Below, in pieces: positions 52,585 to 62,116 of a DNA stretch of 64,000 nucleotides (positions are counted from its first letter, which is position 1; each line of letters begins with the position of its first letter). The DNA is taken from contig NZ_FOFV01000001.1 in the NCBI RefSeq assembly GCF_900111005.1, positions 372,001 through 436,000 of the forward strand, written 5' to 3'. The notes beneath the pieces are model-generated. The model was not told the DNA's origin. It was given only the letters and a program-made list of their open reading frames with translations, and did no database searches. Origin of the DNA: Lentzea albida. Its GTDB lineage: Bacteria; Actinomycetota; Actinomycetes; Mycobacteriales; Pseudonocardiaceae. Both the position numbers and the translations under genes were made by a program.

Positions 52585-53894
52585 TGCCGAAGATCACCGC
52601 ACTGGACGTCCTCGACATCCGGTTCCCGACGTCGCGCGAGCTCGACGGTTCCGACGCGATGAACCCGGACCCGGACTACTCGGCCGCGTACGTCGTGCTG
52701 CGGACCGACGACGGGCCCGAGGGCCACGGGCTCGCGTTCACGATCGGCCGCGGCAACGACGTGCAGGCCGCCGCCATCAGGGCGCTGGCGCCGCACCTCG
52801 TCGGCAAGGACGTGCCGGAGGACGCGAAAGCCCTGGCGGAGCTGTACTTCGAGCTGATCGGCGACTCGCAGCTGCGCTGGCTCGGGCCGGAGAAGGGCGT
52901 CGCGCACATGGCGATCGGCGCCGTCGTCAACGCGGCCTGGGACCTGGCCGCCCGGCGCGCCGGGTTACCGGTCTGGCGGTTCCTCGCCCGGATGTCACCC
53001 GAGGACATCGTCAGCCTCGTCGACTTCCGGTACCTCAGCGACGCGCTGACGCCGGACGAGGCGTTGCGGATCCTGCGCGAGGTCGAGCCCGGCAAGGCCG
53101 AACGCGCGGAGGCCGTGGCCCGCGACGGCTATCCGGCCTACACGACGTCGCCGGGCTGGCTGGGCTACTCCGACGAGAAGCTCGCCGGACTGGCGCGGCA
53201 GGCCCTCGCCGACGGCTTCGACATGATCAAGCTCAAGGTCGGCGGCAGCCTCGACGACGACGTCCGGCGGATGAAGCTCGCCCGCGAGGTCGTCGGCGAC
53301 GAGGTGCGCGTGGCCGTGGACGCGAACCAGCGCTGGGACGTCGACACGGCCGTGCGCTGGATGCAGGAGCTCGCGCCCTACCAGCCGTACTGGATCGAGG
53401 AGCCCACCTCACCGGACGACGTGCTCGCGCACCGCGCGATCGGCGACGCGCTGGCCCCGATCCGGATTGCCACCGGCGAGCACGTGCAGAACCGCGTCGT
53501 CTTCAAGCAGCTCCTGCAGGCCGGCGCGATCGACGTGCTCCAGCTCGACGCCTGCCGGGTCGCGGGCGTGAACGAGAACATCGCGATTCTCCTGCTGGCG
53601 AAGAAGTTCGGTGTCCCGGTGTGCCCGCACGCCGGTGGTGTGGGCCTGTGCGAGCTGGTCAGGCACCTGTCGTTCTTCGACTACGTCGCCGTCTCCGGGG
53701 AGATCGGCGACCGCGTGATCGAGTGGGTCGACCACCTGCACGAGCACTTCCTGGACCCGGCCGTGGTCGAGCGCGGCCGTTACCTGGCCCCGGCCGAACC
53801 GGGGTTCTCCGCCCAGCTGAAGGACCGAACGCTGGTCGAGTACGTCTACCCCGGAGGTCCTGTGTGGACGGAGCTGGAGGGCGGCCATGAGTGA
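52584..53894 (+). CDS. L-fuconate dehydratase (enolase superfamily)
   Basis: Dehydrates L-fuconate to 2-keto-3-deoxy-L-fuconate. The 436-residue protein has the enolase-type capping domain with [14 protein letters not shown], a barrel with catalytic Lys in MIKLKVGGS and metal ligands in [20 protein letters not shown] and ATGEHVQNR, and the catalytic His of [10 protein letters not shown]. The NPDPDYS and [11 protein letters not shown] segments match characterised fuconate dehydratases, separating it from general mandelate racemase relatives. It is coupled to genes on both sides by overlapping start and stop. Confidence 0.93.
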   Translation: MPKITALDVLDIRFPTSRELDGSDAMNPDPDYSAAYVVLRTDDGPEGHGLAFTIGRGNDVQAAAIRALAPHLVGKDVPEDAKALAELYFELIGDSQLRWLGPEKGVAHMAIGAVVNAAWDLAARRAGLPVWRFLARMSPEDIVSLVDFRYLSDALTPDEALRILREVEPGKAERAEAVARDGYPAYTTSPGWLGYSDEKLAGLARQALADGFDMIKLKVGGSLDDDVRRMKLAREVVGDEVRVAVDANQRWDVDTAVRWMQELAPYQPYWIEEPTSPDDVLAHRAIGDALAPIRIATGEHVQNRVVFKQLLQAGAIDVLQLDACRVAGVNENIAILLLAKKFGVPVCPHAGGVGLCELVRHLSFFDYVAVSGEIGDRVIEWVDHLHEHFLDPAVVERGRYLAPAEPGFSAQLKDRTLVEYVYPGGPVWTELEGGHE

Positions 53895-54636
53895 CTTCGA
53901 GGGGCTCGTCGCCGTCGTCACGGGCGGTGCGTCCGGCATCGGCCTGGCCACCGCGACCCTGCTGGCGAGCCGCGGCGCCACGGCCGTCGCTCTCGACCTC
54001 GAGCCCGGCGTGGAGGACCCGCTCGTCGGGATCCGCACGGACGTGTCCGACGACGAGAGCGTCAAGGCCGCGATCAACGAGGTCGTCGAGCGGTTCGGAC
54101 GGCTCGACGTCGTGGTGAACAACGCGGGCATCGGTGCCCAGGGCGACGTGCTGGCCAACTCCGACGACGAGTGGTCGAGGGTGCTCGACGTCAACGTGCT
54201 CGGCATGGTCCGCGTCTCCCGGGCCGCCCTGCCCCACCTGCGGAGGTCGCCGTCCGCGGCGATCGTCAACACCTGCTCCATCGCTGCCTGGGCCGGGCTC
54301 CCGCAGCGCGCTCTCTACTCGGCCAGCAAGGGCGCGGTGTACTCGCTGACCCTCGCCATGGCCGCCGACCACGTGCGCGAAGGCATTCGTGTCAACGCGG
54401 TCGCCCCCGGCACGGCGGACACCCCGTGGGTGGGCCGCCTGCTCGACTCGGCACCGGACCCGGCTGCCGAACGAGCCGCACTGGAGGCGCGCCAGCCGCA
54501 CGGCCGGCTCGTCTCCGCGGACGAGGTCGCGGGCGCCATCGCCTACCTGGCGAGCCCGCTCTCGGGTTCCACCGCCGGCACGATCCTCGCCGTCGACGGC
54601 GGCATGCACGGCCTGCGCTTGCGTCCCCAGCAGTGA
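53887..54636 (+). CDS. Short-chain dehydrogenase (keto-deoxy-fuconate dehydrogenase candidate)
   Basis: A 249-residue SDR. Cofactor loop [15 protein letters not shown] motif (VVNNAGIG), catalytic Ser in NTCSIAAW and YSASK with Tyr and Lys. The Asp in ALDLEPG after the second strand favours NAD. Its place between dehydratase and transporter fits oxidation of 2-keto-3-deoxy-L-fuconate to the 2,4-diketo acid, the step that feeds the FAH-fold hydrolase. L-fucose dehydrogenase is the alternative, but the aldo/keto reductase at 58482 suits that better. It overlaps the dehydratase by 8 nt. Confidence 0.9.
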   Translation: MSDFEGLVAVVTGGASGIGLATATLLASRGATAVALDLEPGVEDPLVGIRTDVSDDESVKAAINEVVERFGRLDVVVNNAGIGAQGDVLANSDDEWSRVLDVNVLGMVRVSRAALPHLRRSPSAAIVNTCSIAAWAGLPQRALYSASKGAVYSLTLAMAADHVREGIRVNAVAPGTADTPWVGRLLDSAPDPAAERAALEARQPHGRLVSADEVAGAIAYLASPLSGSTAGTILAVDGGMHGLRLRPQQ

Positions 54637-54653
54637 TGAAAGGCAACTCAACG

Positions 54654-55688
54654 ATGAAGCGTCGCAACCTCACCGCCGCGGTGTGCCTCGCCCTCGCCGG
54701 TGCTCTGACACTGTCCGCCTGTGGTGGCGGGACCACCGGATCGGGAGCCGGCGGCGTCGGCCCGATCGGCGCCGACCACCCGCGTGCCGACACCGACTTC
54801 TGGAACTCCTACATCAAGTACTTCCCGGAGAAGGCCAAGGACCTCGGCGTCAACCTGCTGAACCCGACCAACTCGCAGAACAAGGTCGAGAACCTGGTCG
54901 CCAACGCCCAGTCGCTGCAGTCGCAGGGCGCAAAGGCGATCATCATGGCGCCGCAGGACACGGGCGCGATTGCATCCACTTTGGACCGGCTGGAGAAGGC
55001 GAAGATCCCCGTCGTCACCGTCGACACCCGTCCGGACAAGGGCAAGACCTACATGGTCGTGCGCGCGGACAACAAGGCGTACGGCGAGAAGGCCTGCAAG
55101 TTCCTCGGCGACAAGCTGGGCGGCAAGGGCAAGGTCGTCGAGTTCCAGGGCGCACTGGCGTCGGTCAACGGACGGGACCGCTCCGAGGCGTTCGCCGCCT
55201 GCATGAAGCAGAACTACCCCGGCATCACGGTGTTCGAGGAGCCGACGGACTGGGAGGGCCCGAAGGCGTCCGCGGCCCTGCAGACCCGCCTCAACCAGCA
55301 CCCGGACATCAACGGCATCTACATGCAGGCCGGTGGCGCGTTCCTCACGCCGACGCTGCAGGTGTTGCGGCAGAAGAACCTCATCGTGCCGCCGACCGAC
55401 CCGAAGCACATCTTCATCGTCTCCAACGACGGCATCCCGCAGGAGCTGGAGGCCATCCGCAAGGGCGAGATCGACGCGACCGTCTCGCAGCCGGCCGACC
55501 TCTACGCGCAGTGGGCGCTCTTCTACGCCAAGGCCGCCGTCGAGGGCAAGACGTTCCAGCCCGGCCCGACCGACCACGACTCCACCATCGTCGACACCGG
55601 CGGCGGCCGCCTGGAGGACCAGCTGCCCGCGCCGCTGATCACCAAGGAGAACGTCGACGACAAGGCGTTCTGGGGAAACCAGATCTGA
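54654..55688 (+). CDS. Sugar ABC transporter substrate-binding lipoprotein (CUT2)
   Basis: A 344-residue periplasmic-binding-protein-like lipoprotein. Signal peptide with lipobox LSAC (Cys23), then the ribose-binding-protein fold of two lobes: KAIIMAPQDTGAIASTLDRL, VVTVDTRPD, GRDRSEAFAACM and FIVSNDGIPQELEAIRKG. It would bind L-fucose or a related deoxy sugar outside the membrane. An ATG at 54636 is also in frame but has a weaker context. The stop overlaps the ATPase start (TGATG). Confidence 0.94.
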   Translation: MKRRNLTAAVCLALAGALTLSACGGGTTGSGAGGVGPIGADHPRADTDFWNSYIKYFPEKAKDLGVNLLNPTNSQNKVENLVANAQSLQSQGAKAIIMAPQDTGAIASTLDRLEKAKIPVVTVDTRPDKGKTYMVVRADNKAYGEKACKFLGDKLGGKGKVVEFQGALASVNGRDRSEAFAACMKQNYPGITVFEEPTDWEGPKASAALQTRLNQHPDINGIYMQAGGAFLTPTLQVLRQKNLIVPPTDPKHIFIVSNDGIPQELEAIRKGEIDATVSQPADLYAQWALFYAKAAVEGKTFQPGPTDHDSTIVDTGGGRLEDQLPAPLITKENVDDKAFWGNQI

Positions 55689-57157
55689 TGTCCGAGTTCG
55701 CGGCCGTCGCGCGGGGCGTGACGAAGAGATTCGGGCAGACGCTCGCCCTGGACGACGTGGGCATCGAGGTTCGCGCCGGTGAGTCGCACGCGCTCGTCGG
55801 CCGCAACGGCGCGGGCAAGTCGACGCTGGTCTCGGTCCTCACCGGCATGCAGGTGCCGGACGCGGGCGAGGTGAGCTTCTTCGGCGAACCCGCGCCGCCC
55901 GTCGCCGACCGCTCGGCCTGGCGGCGGCACGTGGCCTGCGTCTACCAGAAGTCGACGGTCGTGCCGGACCTGTCGGTCGCCGAGAACCTGTTCATCAACC
56001 GGCAGGACCTCGGCGGCGGCCTGATCAACTGGAAGAGGCTGCGCCTGCAGGCGGCGGAGTTGCTGGAGACCTACGACGTGGCGGTGCGGCCGGACGCGCT
56101 GGTGTCCACGCTGACCGTCGAGCAACGCCAGCTCGTCGAGATCGCGCGGGCGCTGTCGATCGGCTCGCGGTTCGTGATCCTCGACGAACCGACCGCGCAG
56201 CTCGACGGCCCGGCGATCGAGCGGCTGTTCGACCGGATGAGGTCGTTGCAGGACAAGGGGGTGACGTTCCTGTTCATCTCCCACCACCTGCAGGAGGTCT
56301 ACGAGGTCTGCCAGACGGTGACGGTCTACCGCGACGCGCGGCACGTCGTCACCGCGCCGGTCGCGGAGATGTCCAAGCCCGACCTGATCGAGGCGATGAC
56401 CGGTGAGGCCGGCGGGCTGAACGTGCCTTCCGGGGACGACCGGCCTTCTTCTGCCGAGGAGGTGCTGACCGTGTCGTCGTTGAGCGGGGACCACTTCTCG
56501 GACATCTCGCTGGCGGCGACGCGCGGTGAGGTGATCGGCCTCGCGGGCAGCGCGTCGTCGGGCAAGCACGAGTTCGCGGAGACCGTCTACGGGCTGCGCA
56601 AGCCGTCTGCCGGGTCGATCTCCGTGGACGGTGCCGCCGTGCGCGGTGGTGACGTTCCAGCTGCTTTGAGGGCTGGGATCGGCTGTGTGCCACGGGATCG
56701 GCACCACCAGGGACTCGTGCTCGACCTGTCGATCGCGGAGAACGCGACGATGAGCACGGCCGGCGGGTTCGTGTGGCCGTCGGCGCAACGGGCGGCCGGC
56801 AGCACGGCGATCGCCTCCTACGACGTGAAGGCCGCCGGGCCGGACCAGCCCGTCTCGGACCTGTCCGGCGGCAACCAGCAGAAGGTCGTGATGGCACGGG
56901 CGCTGGCCGGCGACCCGTCCGTGCTGGTGCTGATCAACCCGACCGCGGGTGTCGACGTGAAGTCCAAGGAGTCGCTGCTCGGGGTCGTCGACGCGCAGGC
57001 GCGTCGGGGCAAGGCCGCGATCGTCGTCTCCGACGAGCTCGACGACCTGCGGGTGTGCGACCGCGTGCTGGTGCTGTTCCACGGCCGGGTCGTGCGGGAG
57101 TTCGGCCGCGGCTGGCGTGACCAGGAACTGATCTCGGCGATTGAGGGAATGGAATGA
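55688..57157 (+). CDS. Sugar ABC transporter ATP-binding protein (RbsA type, two domains)
   Basis: A 489-residue ATPase with two nucleotide-binding domains in tandem. The first has Walker A GRNGAGKST (38-46), signature region VEQRQLVEIARAL and Walker B RFVILDEPTA. The second has a degenerate Walker A (GSASSGKHE) but an intact signature LSGGNQQKVVMARAL, as in RbsA/MglA proteins. It drives the CUT2 importer with the binding protein before it and the permease after it, overlapping both by 1-4 nt. Confidence 0.95.
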   Translation: MSEFAAVARGVTKRFGQTLALDDVGIEVRAGESHALVGRNGAGKSTLVSVLTGMQVPDAGEVSFFGEPAPPVADRSAWRRHVACVYQKSTVVPDLSVAENLFINRQDLGGGLINWKRLRLQAAELLETYDVAVRPDALVSTLTVEQRQLVEIARALSIGSRFVILDEPTAQLDGPAIERLFDRMRSLQDKGVTFLFISHHLQEVYEVCQTVTVYRDARHVVTAPVAEMSKPDLIEAMTGEAGGLNVPSGDDRPSSAEEVLTVSSLSGDHFSDISLAATRGEVIGLAGSASSGKHEFAETVYGLRKPSAGSISVDGAAVRGGDVPAALRAGIGCVPRDRHHQGLVLDLSIAENATMSTAGGFVWPSAQRAAGSTAIASYDVKAAGPDQPVSDLSGGNQQKVVMARALAGDPSVLVLINPTAGVDVKSKESLLGVVDAQARRGKAAIVVSDELDDLRVCDRVLVLFHGRVVREFGRGWRDQELISAIEGME

Positions 57158-58170
57158 CCAAGGCCATCACACCGCCGGTCCCGGCACCGGCCGCGCCCGA
57201 GAAGCAGAAGTTCCGGCTGGCGCGCTACCAGGACCTCGCGCTGGTCCCGGTGATCATCCTCCTGCTGGTGATCGGGGCGGTCCTGTCGCCGATCTTCCTC
57301 ACGCCCGCGAACCTCATCGCCGTGCTGACCCAGCAGAGCGAGCTGTCGTTGCTGGTGCTGGGCCAGGCGATGATCCTGATCGTCGGCAAGATGGACCTGT
57401 CGCTCGAGTCGACGGTCGGTCTCGCTCCCGCGCTGGCCGTCGCGTTGATCATCCCCGCGTCGGCAGGCGGTCTCGACGTCGGTCTCGCGGCCTGGCTCGC
57501 GTTGCCGTTGTGCATCCTGATCGGCGTCGCGATCGGTGGCCTGAACGGGTTCCTGATCCTCAAGGTCGGGCTGTCCGGGTTCATGGTGACGCTGGGCATG
57601 CTGACGATGCTGCGCGGTCTTCAGCTCGCGATCACCGAGGGCAAGTCGCTGATCGACGTGCCGGAGTCGTTCCTGTACCTGGGTTCCACGACGTGGCTCG
57701 GGCTGCCGGCGGCGGTGTGGATCTGCATCGTCTGTTACGCCGCGGGCATCTTCGTGCTGAAGTACCTGCGCGCCGGGCGTTCGTTGTACGCGATCGGTGG
57801 CAACTCCGAGGCGGCGCGGGCGGCCGGCATCCGGGTCGACCGCGTGGTGTGGACCGTGCTGATCATCGGCTCGGTGCTGGCGGTGATCGCGGGCATCCTG
57901 ATGACCGGGCGGCTCGGGTCCGTCGCCGCCACGCAGGGCGAGGGCATGATCTTCCAGGTCTTCGCGGCCGCGGTGATCGGCGGCATCTCGTTGAACGGTG
58001 GCAAGGGCACGCTGTTCGGGGCGTTGTCCGGCGTGCTGATGCTGGGGCTGGTGGAGCAGATCCTGCGGTTGCAGGGTGTCTCCGGCTTCTACATCAAGGC
58101 CTCGTACGGTGCGGTGATCATCCTCGCGTTGATCGTGACGCGGTTCGCCACCGGGCAGAAGCAGGAGTGA
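57154..58170 (+). CDS. Sugar ABC transporter permease (RbsC type)
   Basis: A 338-residue permease with eight to ten hydrophobic helices after a Pro-rich N-terminal tail. GQAMILIVGKMDLSLES near 70-86 and GLNGFLILKVGLSGFMVTLG are the CUT2 signatures, and YAIGGNSEAARAAGI is the ATPase-contact loop. A single gene supplies the membrane channel, as a homodimer. It sits 3 bp before the mutarotase start in the same rightward operon. Confidence 0.95.
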   Translation: MTKAITPPVPAPAAPEKQKFRLARYQDLALVPVIILLLVIGAVLSPIFLTPANLIAVLTQQSELSLLVLGQAMILIVGKMDLSLESTVGLAPALAVALIIPASAGGLDVGLAAWLALPLCILIGVAIGGLNGFLILKVGLSGFMVTLGMLTMLRGLQLAITEGKSLIDVPESFLYLGSTTWLGLPAAVWICIVCYAAGIFVLKYLRAGRSLYAIGGNSEAARAAGIRVDRVVWTVLIIGSVLAVIAGILMTGRLGSVAATQGEGMIFQVFAAAVIGGISLNGGKGTLFGALSGVLMLGLVEQILRLQGVSGFYIKASYGAVIILALIVTRFATGQKQE

Positions 58171-58173
58171 GCG

Positions 58174-58485
58174 TTGGAGACCGTGGCGTTGCACACCCGG
58201 CTGCGCGAGGGGCGCGAGGCCGACTACGACCGCGTCCACGCGACGATCCCGGCCGAGCTGGACGGGGCGTTGCGCGAGGCAGGCGTGCACTCCTGGCGGA
58301 TCTGGCGTTCCGGGCGCGAGCTGTTCCACCTCGTCGAGGTCGATGACTACCGCGCGATGCGGGCACATCTGGCCTCGCACCCGGCCAACGTGCCGTGGCA
58401 GGCTCGGATGGCCGAACTGCTGGAGGTCGAAGACGACTACTCCGGCGCCGAACCGTCTGTGCGACTCGTGTGGGAGCTGCCGTGA
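58174..58485 (+). CDS. L-rhamnose/L-fucose mutarotase (RhaM-like)
   Basis: A 103-residue protein with the RhaM fold: HTRLREGREADYDRVHATIP, an anomer-handling His in LFHLVEVDDY, and the conserved WQARMAELLEVE end. It interconverts alpha and beta anomers of a 6-deoxy hexose so that the dehydrogenase receives its preferred form. TTG at 58174 is the start, with AGGAG 6 nt upstream. It overlaps the following aldo/keto reductase by 4 nt. Fucose is favoured over rhamnose only by the neighbouring fuconate dehydratase. Confidence 0.88.
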   Translation: METVALHTRLREGREADYDRVHATIPAELDGALREAGVHSWRIWRSGRELFHLVEVDDYRAMRAHLASHPANVPWQARMAELLEVEDDYSGAEPSVRLVWELP

Positions 58486-59438
58486 AGGTCGCTGTTTCTC
58501 GTCTGGGCTTCGGTGGCGCGCCGATCGGCAACCTGTACCGGGCGATCTCCGACGAGGAAGCCGTCGGAGCGGTGGAAGCGGCCTGGCAGAGCGGTGTTCG
58601 GTACTTCGACACCGCGCCGCACTACGGCCTCGGGCTGTCGGAACGGCGGATCGGCGAGGCTCTCAGGGACAAGCCGCGCGACGAGTTCGTCCTCTCTACC
58701 AAGGTCGGGCGGGTGCTGGAGCCGTTCGACGGGTCCGGGTTCGACGACGAGGGTTTCGTGGTGCCGCGTTCGTTCCGTCGTGTGCGGGACTACTCGGCCG
58801 ATGGTGTTCGCCGGTCCATCGAGTCCTCTTTGGAGCGTCTCGGGACGGACCGGGTGGAGATCGTCTACATCCACGACCCCGACGACTTCTGGGACGAGGC
58901 CTTCGGCGAGGCCTACCCGGCGCTGGAGTCGTTGCGGTCGCAGGGTGTGGTGGGCGCGATCGGCGTCGGCATGAACCAGTGGGAGATGCCGGAGCGGTTC
59001 GTCCGCGAGACCGACGTCGACGTGGTGATGCTGGCCGGGCGGTACACGCTGCTGGAACAGCCTTCGCTGCCGTCGTTCCTGCCCGCGTGCGTGGAGCGCG
59101 GTGTGTCGGTGGTGGCGTGCGGGGTGTTCAACTCCGGACTGCTGTCGAAGCCGGTCGTGGCCGCCGATGCCAAGTACAACTACGAGGACGCGCCTGCGGG
59201 ACTGATCGCGCGGGCCAGGGACATCGCCGCGGTCTGCGAACGGCACGGGGTGACGTTGCCCGAGGTGGCGATCCAGTTCGCGCTCGGCCACCCCGCCGTG
59301 GTGTCGGTGGTGATCGGGTCGCGCAACGCCGGGCAGATGACGGCGAACGCGGCCTCCTTCGCGGCTTCGATCCCTCCCGGGCTGTGGGAGGACCTGAAGT
59401 CGTCGGGGCTGCTGGGGGCGGAGGTGCCGACGCCGTGA
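58482..59438 (+). CDS. Aldo/keto reductase, L-fucose (aldose 1-) dehydrogenase candidate
   Basis: A 318-residue TIM-barrel reductase: RYFDTAPHYGLGLSERRIGEAL with catalytic Asp and Tyr, LSTKVGRVL (Lys), VEIVYIHDPDDF (His) and VVIGSRNAGQM for the cofactor. It resembles D-threo-aldose 1-dehydrogenases, which oxidise L-fucose at C1 to the lactone with NAD(P). The lactonase gene overlaps by 4 nt directly after it, matching the reaction order. GTG at 58482 follows the mutarotase with a 4-nt overlap. Confidence 0.9.
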   Translation: MKVAVSRLGFGGAPIGNLYRAISDEEAVGAVEAAWQSGVRYFDTAPHYGLGLSERRIGEALRDKPRDEFVLSTKVGRVLEPFDGSGFDDEGFVVPRSFRRVRDYSADGVRRSIESSLERLGTDRVEIVYIHDPDDFWDEAFGEAYPALESLRSQGVVGAIGVGMNQWEMPERFVRETDVDVVMLAGRYTLLEQPSLPSFLPACVERGVSVVACGVFNSGLLSKPVVAADAKYNYEDAPAGLIARARDIAAVCERHGVTLPEVAIQFALGHPAVVSVVIGSRNAGQMTANAASFAASIPPGLWEDLKSSGLLGAEVPTP

Positions 59439-60265
59439 TCGTCGACGCGCACCACCACCTGTGGGACCTGTCCGTCCGCGACCAGGACTGGATCACCGAT
59501 CCACCGATGGGCGCGATCCGGAGGTCGTTCGCGGAGCCCGACTTCGTCGCGGCGGCACCGGAGGTCGCCACGTCCGTGCTGGTGCAGACGGTGTGCGTGC
59601 CGGAGGAGACGCCGGAGTTCCTCGCCGTGGCGGCGTCTTCGGACGTCGTCGGCGCGGTGGTGGGCTGGGTCGACCTGACGTCCGCGGGGGTCGGCGAGGC
59701 GTTGTCCGAGCTGGTCGACAGCCCTGACGGCTCGTGGCTGCGCGGGATCCGGCACCAGGTGCAGGGCGAGCCGGACCCGGAGTGGTTGTGCCGCAAGGAC
59801 GTCTGGCACGGCCTGCAGCAGGTCGGCGCGCACGGGCTGGTGTACGAGCTGCTGACGTTGCCGCACCAGCTGCCCGCCGCGCGCCGGACGGTGGCGGCGC
59901 TGCCGAACGTGGCTTTCGTGGTGGACCACTGCTCGAAGCCCGCGATCGGCACGGATCCGGGGGAGTGGGCTGAACTGGTCCGCTCGCTGGCGGCGCACGA
60001 GAACGTGACGTGCAAGCTGTCCGGCCTGGTCACCGAGGCCGACTGGACGTCGTGGAGCATCTCGGACCTGCGGCCGTACTTCGAGGTCGTGCTGGACGCG
60101 TTCGGGCCTTCGCGGCTCATGTTCGGCTCGGACTGGCCGGTCGTGCTGCTCGCGGCCACCTACGACGAATGGCTCGGGACCGCGCGGGAACTGGTGTCGG
60201 AACTGACGCCCGGCGAGCAGGCCGCGATCTTCGGGGACACCGCTCGCCGGGTCTACGCCCTCTAG
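59435..60265 (+). CDS. L-fuconolactonase (amidohydrolase 2 family)
   Basis: A 276-residue TIM-barrel hydrolase. VDAHHHLWD carries the first metal ligands, VDHCSKP a central His, and GSDWPVV the catalytic Asp. RGIRHQVQGEPDPEWL is the segment typical of aldonolactonases such as the Xanthomonas and Burkholderia fuconolactonases. It opens L-fucono-lactone to fuconate, which the dehydratase then uses. It is last in the nine-gene operon, overlapping the aldo/keto reductase by 4 nt, and its end overlaps the convergent dapA end by 4 nt. Confidence 0.9.
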   Translation: MIVDAHHHLWDLSVRDQDWITDPPMGAIRRSFAEPDFVAAAPEVATSVLVQTVCVPEETPEFLAVAASSDVVGAVVGWVDLTSAGVGEALSELVDSPDGSWLRGIRHQVQGEPDPEWLCRKDVWHGLQQVGAHGLVYELLTLPHQLPAARRTVAALPNVAFVVDHCSKPAIGTDPGEWAELVRSLAAHENVTCKLSGLVTEADWTSWSISDLRPYFEVVLDAFGPSRLMFGSDWPVVLLAATYDEWLGTARELVSELTPGEQAAIFGDTARRVYAL

Positions 60266-61119
60266 AACAGGGCCTTCAGCTCGTTGATCAGCTCGGGCGT
60301 GGCGCCCACGAGCGGCTCGCGGACCGGACCGGACGGCAGGCCGAGCAGGTTGAGCGCGGCCTTGACCGCGACGGCACCGGGCTCGCGGGTCATGATCGCG
60401 GTGATCACCGGCAGCAGCGCCTGGTGGCGGCGCAGCGCTTCCTTGTTGTCGCCCTCGTCGTAGGCGTCGAGCATCGCCTTGATCTCGTTGCCGACGACAT
60501 GACCGACGGTGCTGACCGTGCCGACGCCACCGATCGAGTACAGCGGCAGGATCAGCTCGTCGTTGCCGGAGTAGTAGTCGAGGCCGGTCTCGGCGATCAC
60601 GCGGGCGGTCGCGAGCAGGTCGACCTTGCAGTCCTTCACGCCGACGATCCGCGGGTGCTCCGACAGCCTGAGCAGCGTCTCGGTGTCGATCGCGGTGCCG
60701 GTGCGGCCGGGGATGTCGTAGAGCAGCGCCGACAGCCCGGACGCGTTGGCCACCTGCCGGAAGTGGTTCTCGACGCCTTCCTGCGTGGGCTTGCTGTAGT
60801 ACGGCGTCACGACGAGCAGGCCGTCGGCGCCGCTCTCCTCGGCCTGGCGGGAGAGCTCGATGGTGTGCCGCGTGGAGTTGGTGCCGACGCCCGCGAGGAC
60901 CTGGGTGCGGTCGCCGACAGCTTCCTTCACGGCCTTGATGACCTGCGTCTTCTCGGCGTCGGTCGTGGTGGGCGCCTCGCCGGTCGTGCCGTTGACGACC
61001 AGCCCGTCGGCGCCGCCCTTGTCGACGAGGTGCGCCGCCAGCTCCTGCGCACCCTTGAGGTCCAGGTCACCGTCGGGGGTGAACGGGGTGACCATCGCTA
61101 CCAGCACTCTTCCGAACAT
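60262..61119 (-). CDS. dapA: 4-hydroxy-tetrahydrodipicolinate synthase
   Basis: Condenses pyruvate with aspartate semialdehyde at the start of lysine and diaminopimelate synthesis. The 285-residue TIM barrel has GTTGE with Thr45 and Thr46, Tyr134 in YDIPGRTG, and Schiff-base Lys162 in GVKD. This is the pattern of true DapA, but the family also includes keto-deoxy-sugar-acid aldolases, and the gene lies beside a sugar-acid operon. It is divergent from a LysR gene (71 bp between starts), which suggests its own regulation. It would be useful to see whether another dapA exists in the genome. Confidence 0.9.
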   Translation of the reverse strand: MFGRVLVAMVTPFTPDGDLDLKGAQELAAHLVDKGGADGLVVNGTTGEAPTTTDAEKTQVIKAVKEAVGDRTQVLAGVGTNSTRHTIELSRQAEESGADGLLVVTPYYSKPTQEGVENHFRQVANASGLSALLYDIPGRTGTAIDTETLLRLSEHPRIVGVKDCKVDLLATARVIAETGLDYYSGNDELILPLYSIGGVGTVSTVGHVVGNEIKAMLDAYDEGDNKEALRRHQALLPVITAIMTREPGAVAVKAALNLLGLPSGPVREPLVGATPELINELKALF

Positions 61120-61190
61120 GACTCCAGCGTGGCTCCAGTTTTCGCGAAGTTCCAGTTAGAAGTTCTGCTCGGAACGTTAAGCTCAGCTTT

Positions 61191-62069
61191 GTGTTGGACG
61201 TACGGCGGCTTCGGCTGCTCCACGCTCTGTCGGTCCACGGCACGGTCACGGCCGCCGCCGAGGCCCTGCACGTGACCTCGCCCGCGGTCTCCCAGCAGCT
61301 CGCGGCCCTGGAACGCGAGGCCGGCGTCGCGCTGGTCGAACGGGACGGGCGCCGGTTGGCGTTGACGCGCGCCGGGCACGTGCTGGCCGCGCACACGCAA
61401 CTGGTGCTGGACCAACTCGCCGCCGCCGAGGCCGACCTGGCGTCGCTGCGGACCTCGGTGTCCGGCGTGGTGCGCGTCGGGGCGTTCGTGTCGGTCGCCG
61501 CGTTGCTGCCGCGCGTGATCCAGGTGCTGCGGTCGGAGCACGGGTCCGATGTGGACCTGTTCGTGCACGAGATGGAGCCGGAGGCGTCCCTGCCCGCGTT
61601 GCGGCGCGGGGACATCGACATCGCCGTCATCCACTCGTACAACATCATGCCGCGCTCACTGCCGGAGTCGTGCGAGTCGTTCGAGCTGTTCGTGGAGCCG
61701 GTGAACGTCGCCCTGCCGTTGTCGGATCCGTTGGTGCAGCAGGATTCCGTGGATCTTTCGGTGTTGGCGGACCGGCCGTGGATCATGCCGCGCACCGACG
61801 CGTCGTGCCACGAGCTGACGCAGCGGGCGTGCGGGGCGGCCGGGTTCGTGCCGCGGGCGCAGGCCTACTGCGACGACTTCGGGGTGATGTGCGGGCTGGT
61901 CGAGGCGGGGCTCGGGGTGGCGTTGGTGCCCTCGGTGGCTCGGCGGCCCGGGGTGGCGTTGCGGCCGTTGACGCAGCAGATCTTTCGGACCGTGTCGGCG
62001 GTGGTGCGGAACCGGGCGGACGGGCAGCCAGCCGTTCGGGTGGTCCTGGAACAGCTGCGCCAGGTCTAG
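61191..62069 (+). CDS. LysR-family regulator divergent from dapA
   Basis: A 292-residue LysR-type regulator. The HTH (LDVRRLRLLHALSVHGTVTA, ALHVTSPAVSQQLAALE) is followed by an effector domain with VGAFVSVAALLPRVIQVL and CGLVEAGLGVALVPS. It begins with GTG at 61191. The short divergent spacer to dapA makes dapA, or dapA plus itself, the likely target. No clear palindrome is visible in the 71-bp spacer. Confidence 0.92.
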   Translation: MLDVRRLRLLHALSVHGTVTAAAEALHVTSPAVSQQLAALEREAGVALVERDGRRLALTRAGHVLAAHTQLVLDQLAAAEADLASLRTSVSGVVRVGAFVSVAALLPRVIQVLRSEHGSDVDLFVHEMEPEASLPALRRGDIDIAVIHSYNIMPRSLPESCESFELFVEPVNVALPLSDPLVQQDSVDLSVLADRPWIMPRTDASCHELTQRACGAAGFVPRAQAYCDDFGVMCGLVEAGLGVALVPSVARRPGVALRPLTQQIFRTVSAVVRNRADGQPAVRVVLEQLRQV

Positions 62070-62116
62070 CGCGGTGAGAATCTCAGATTCCAGATCAAGC
62101 CGATAACGTCTCATTC

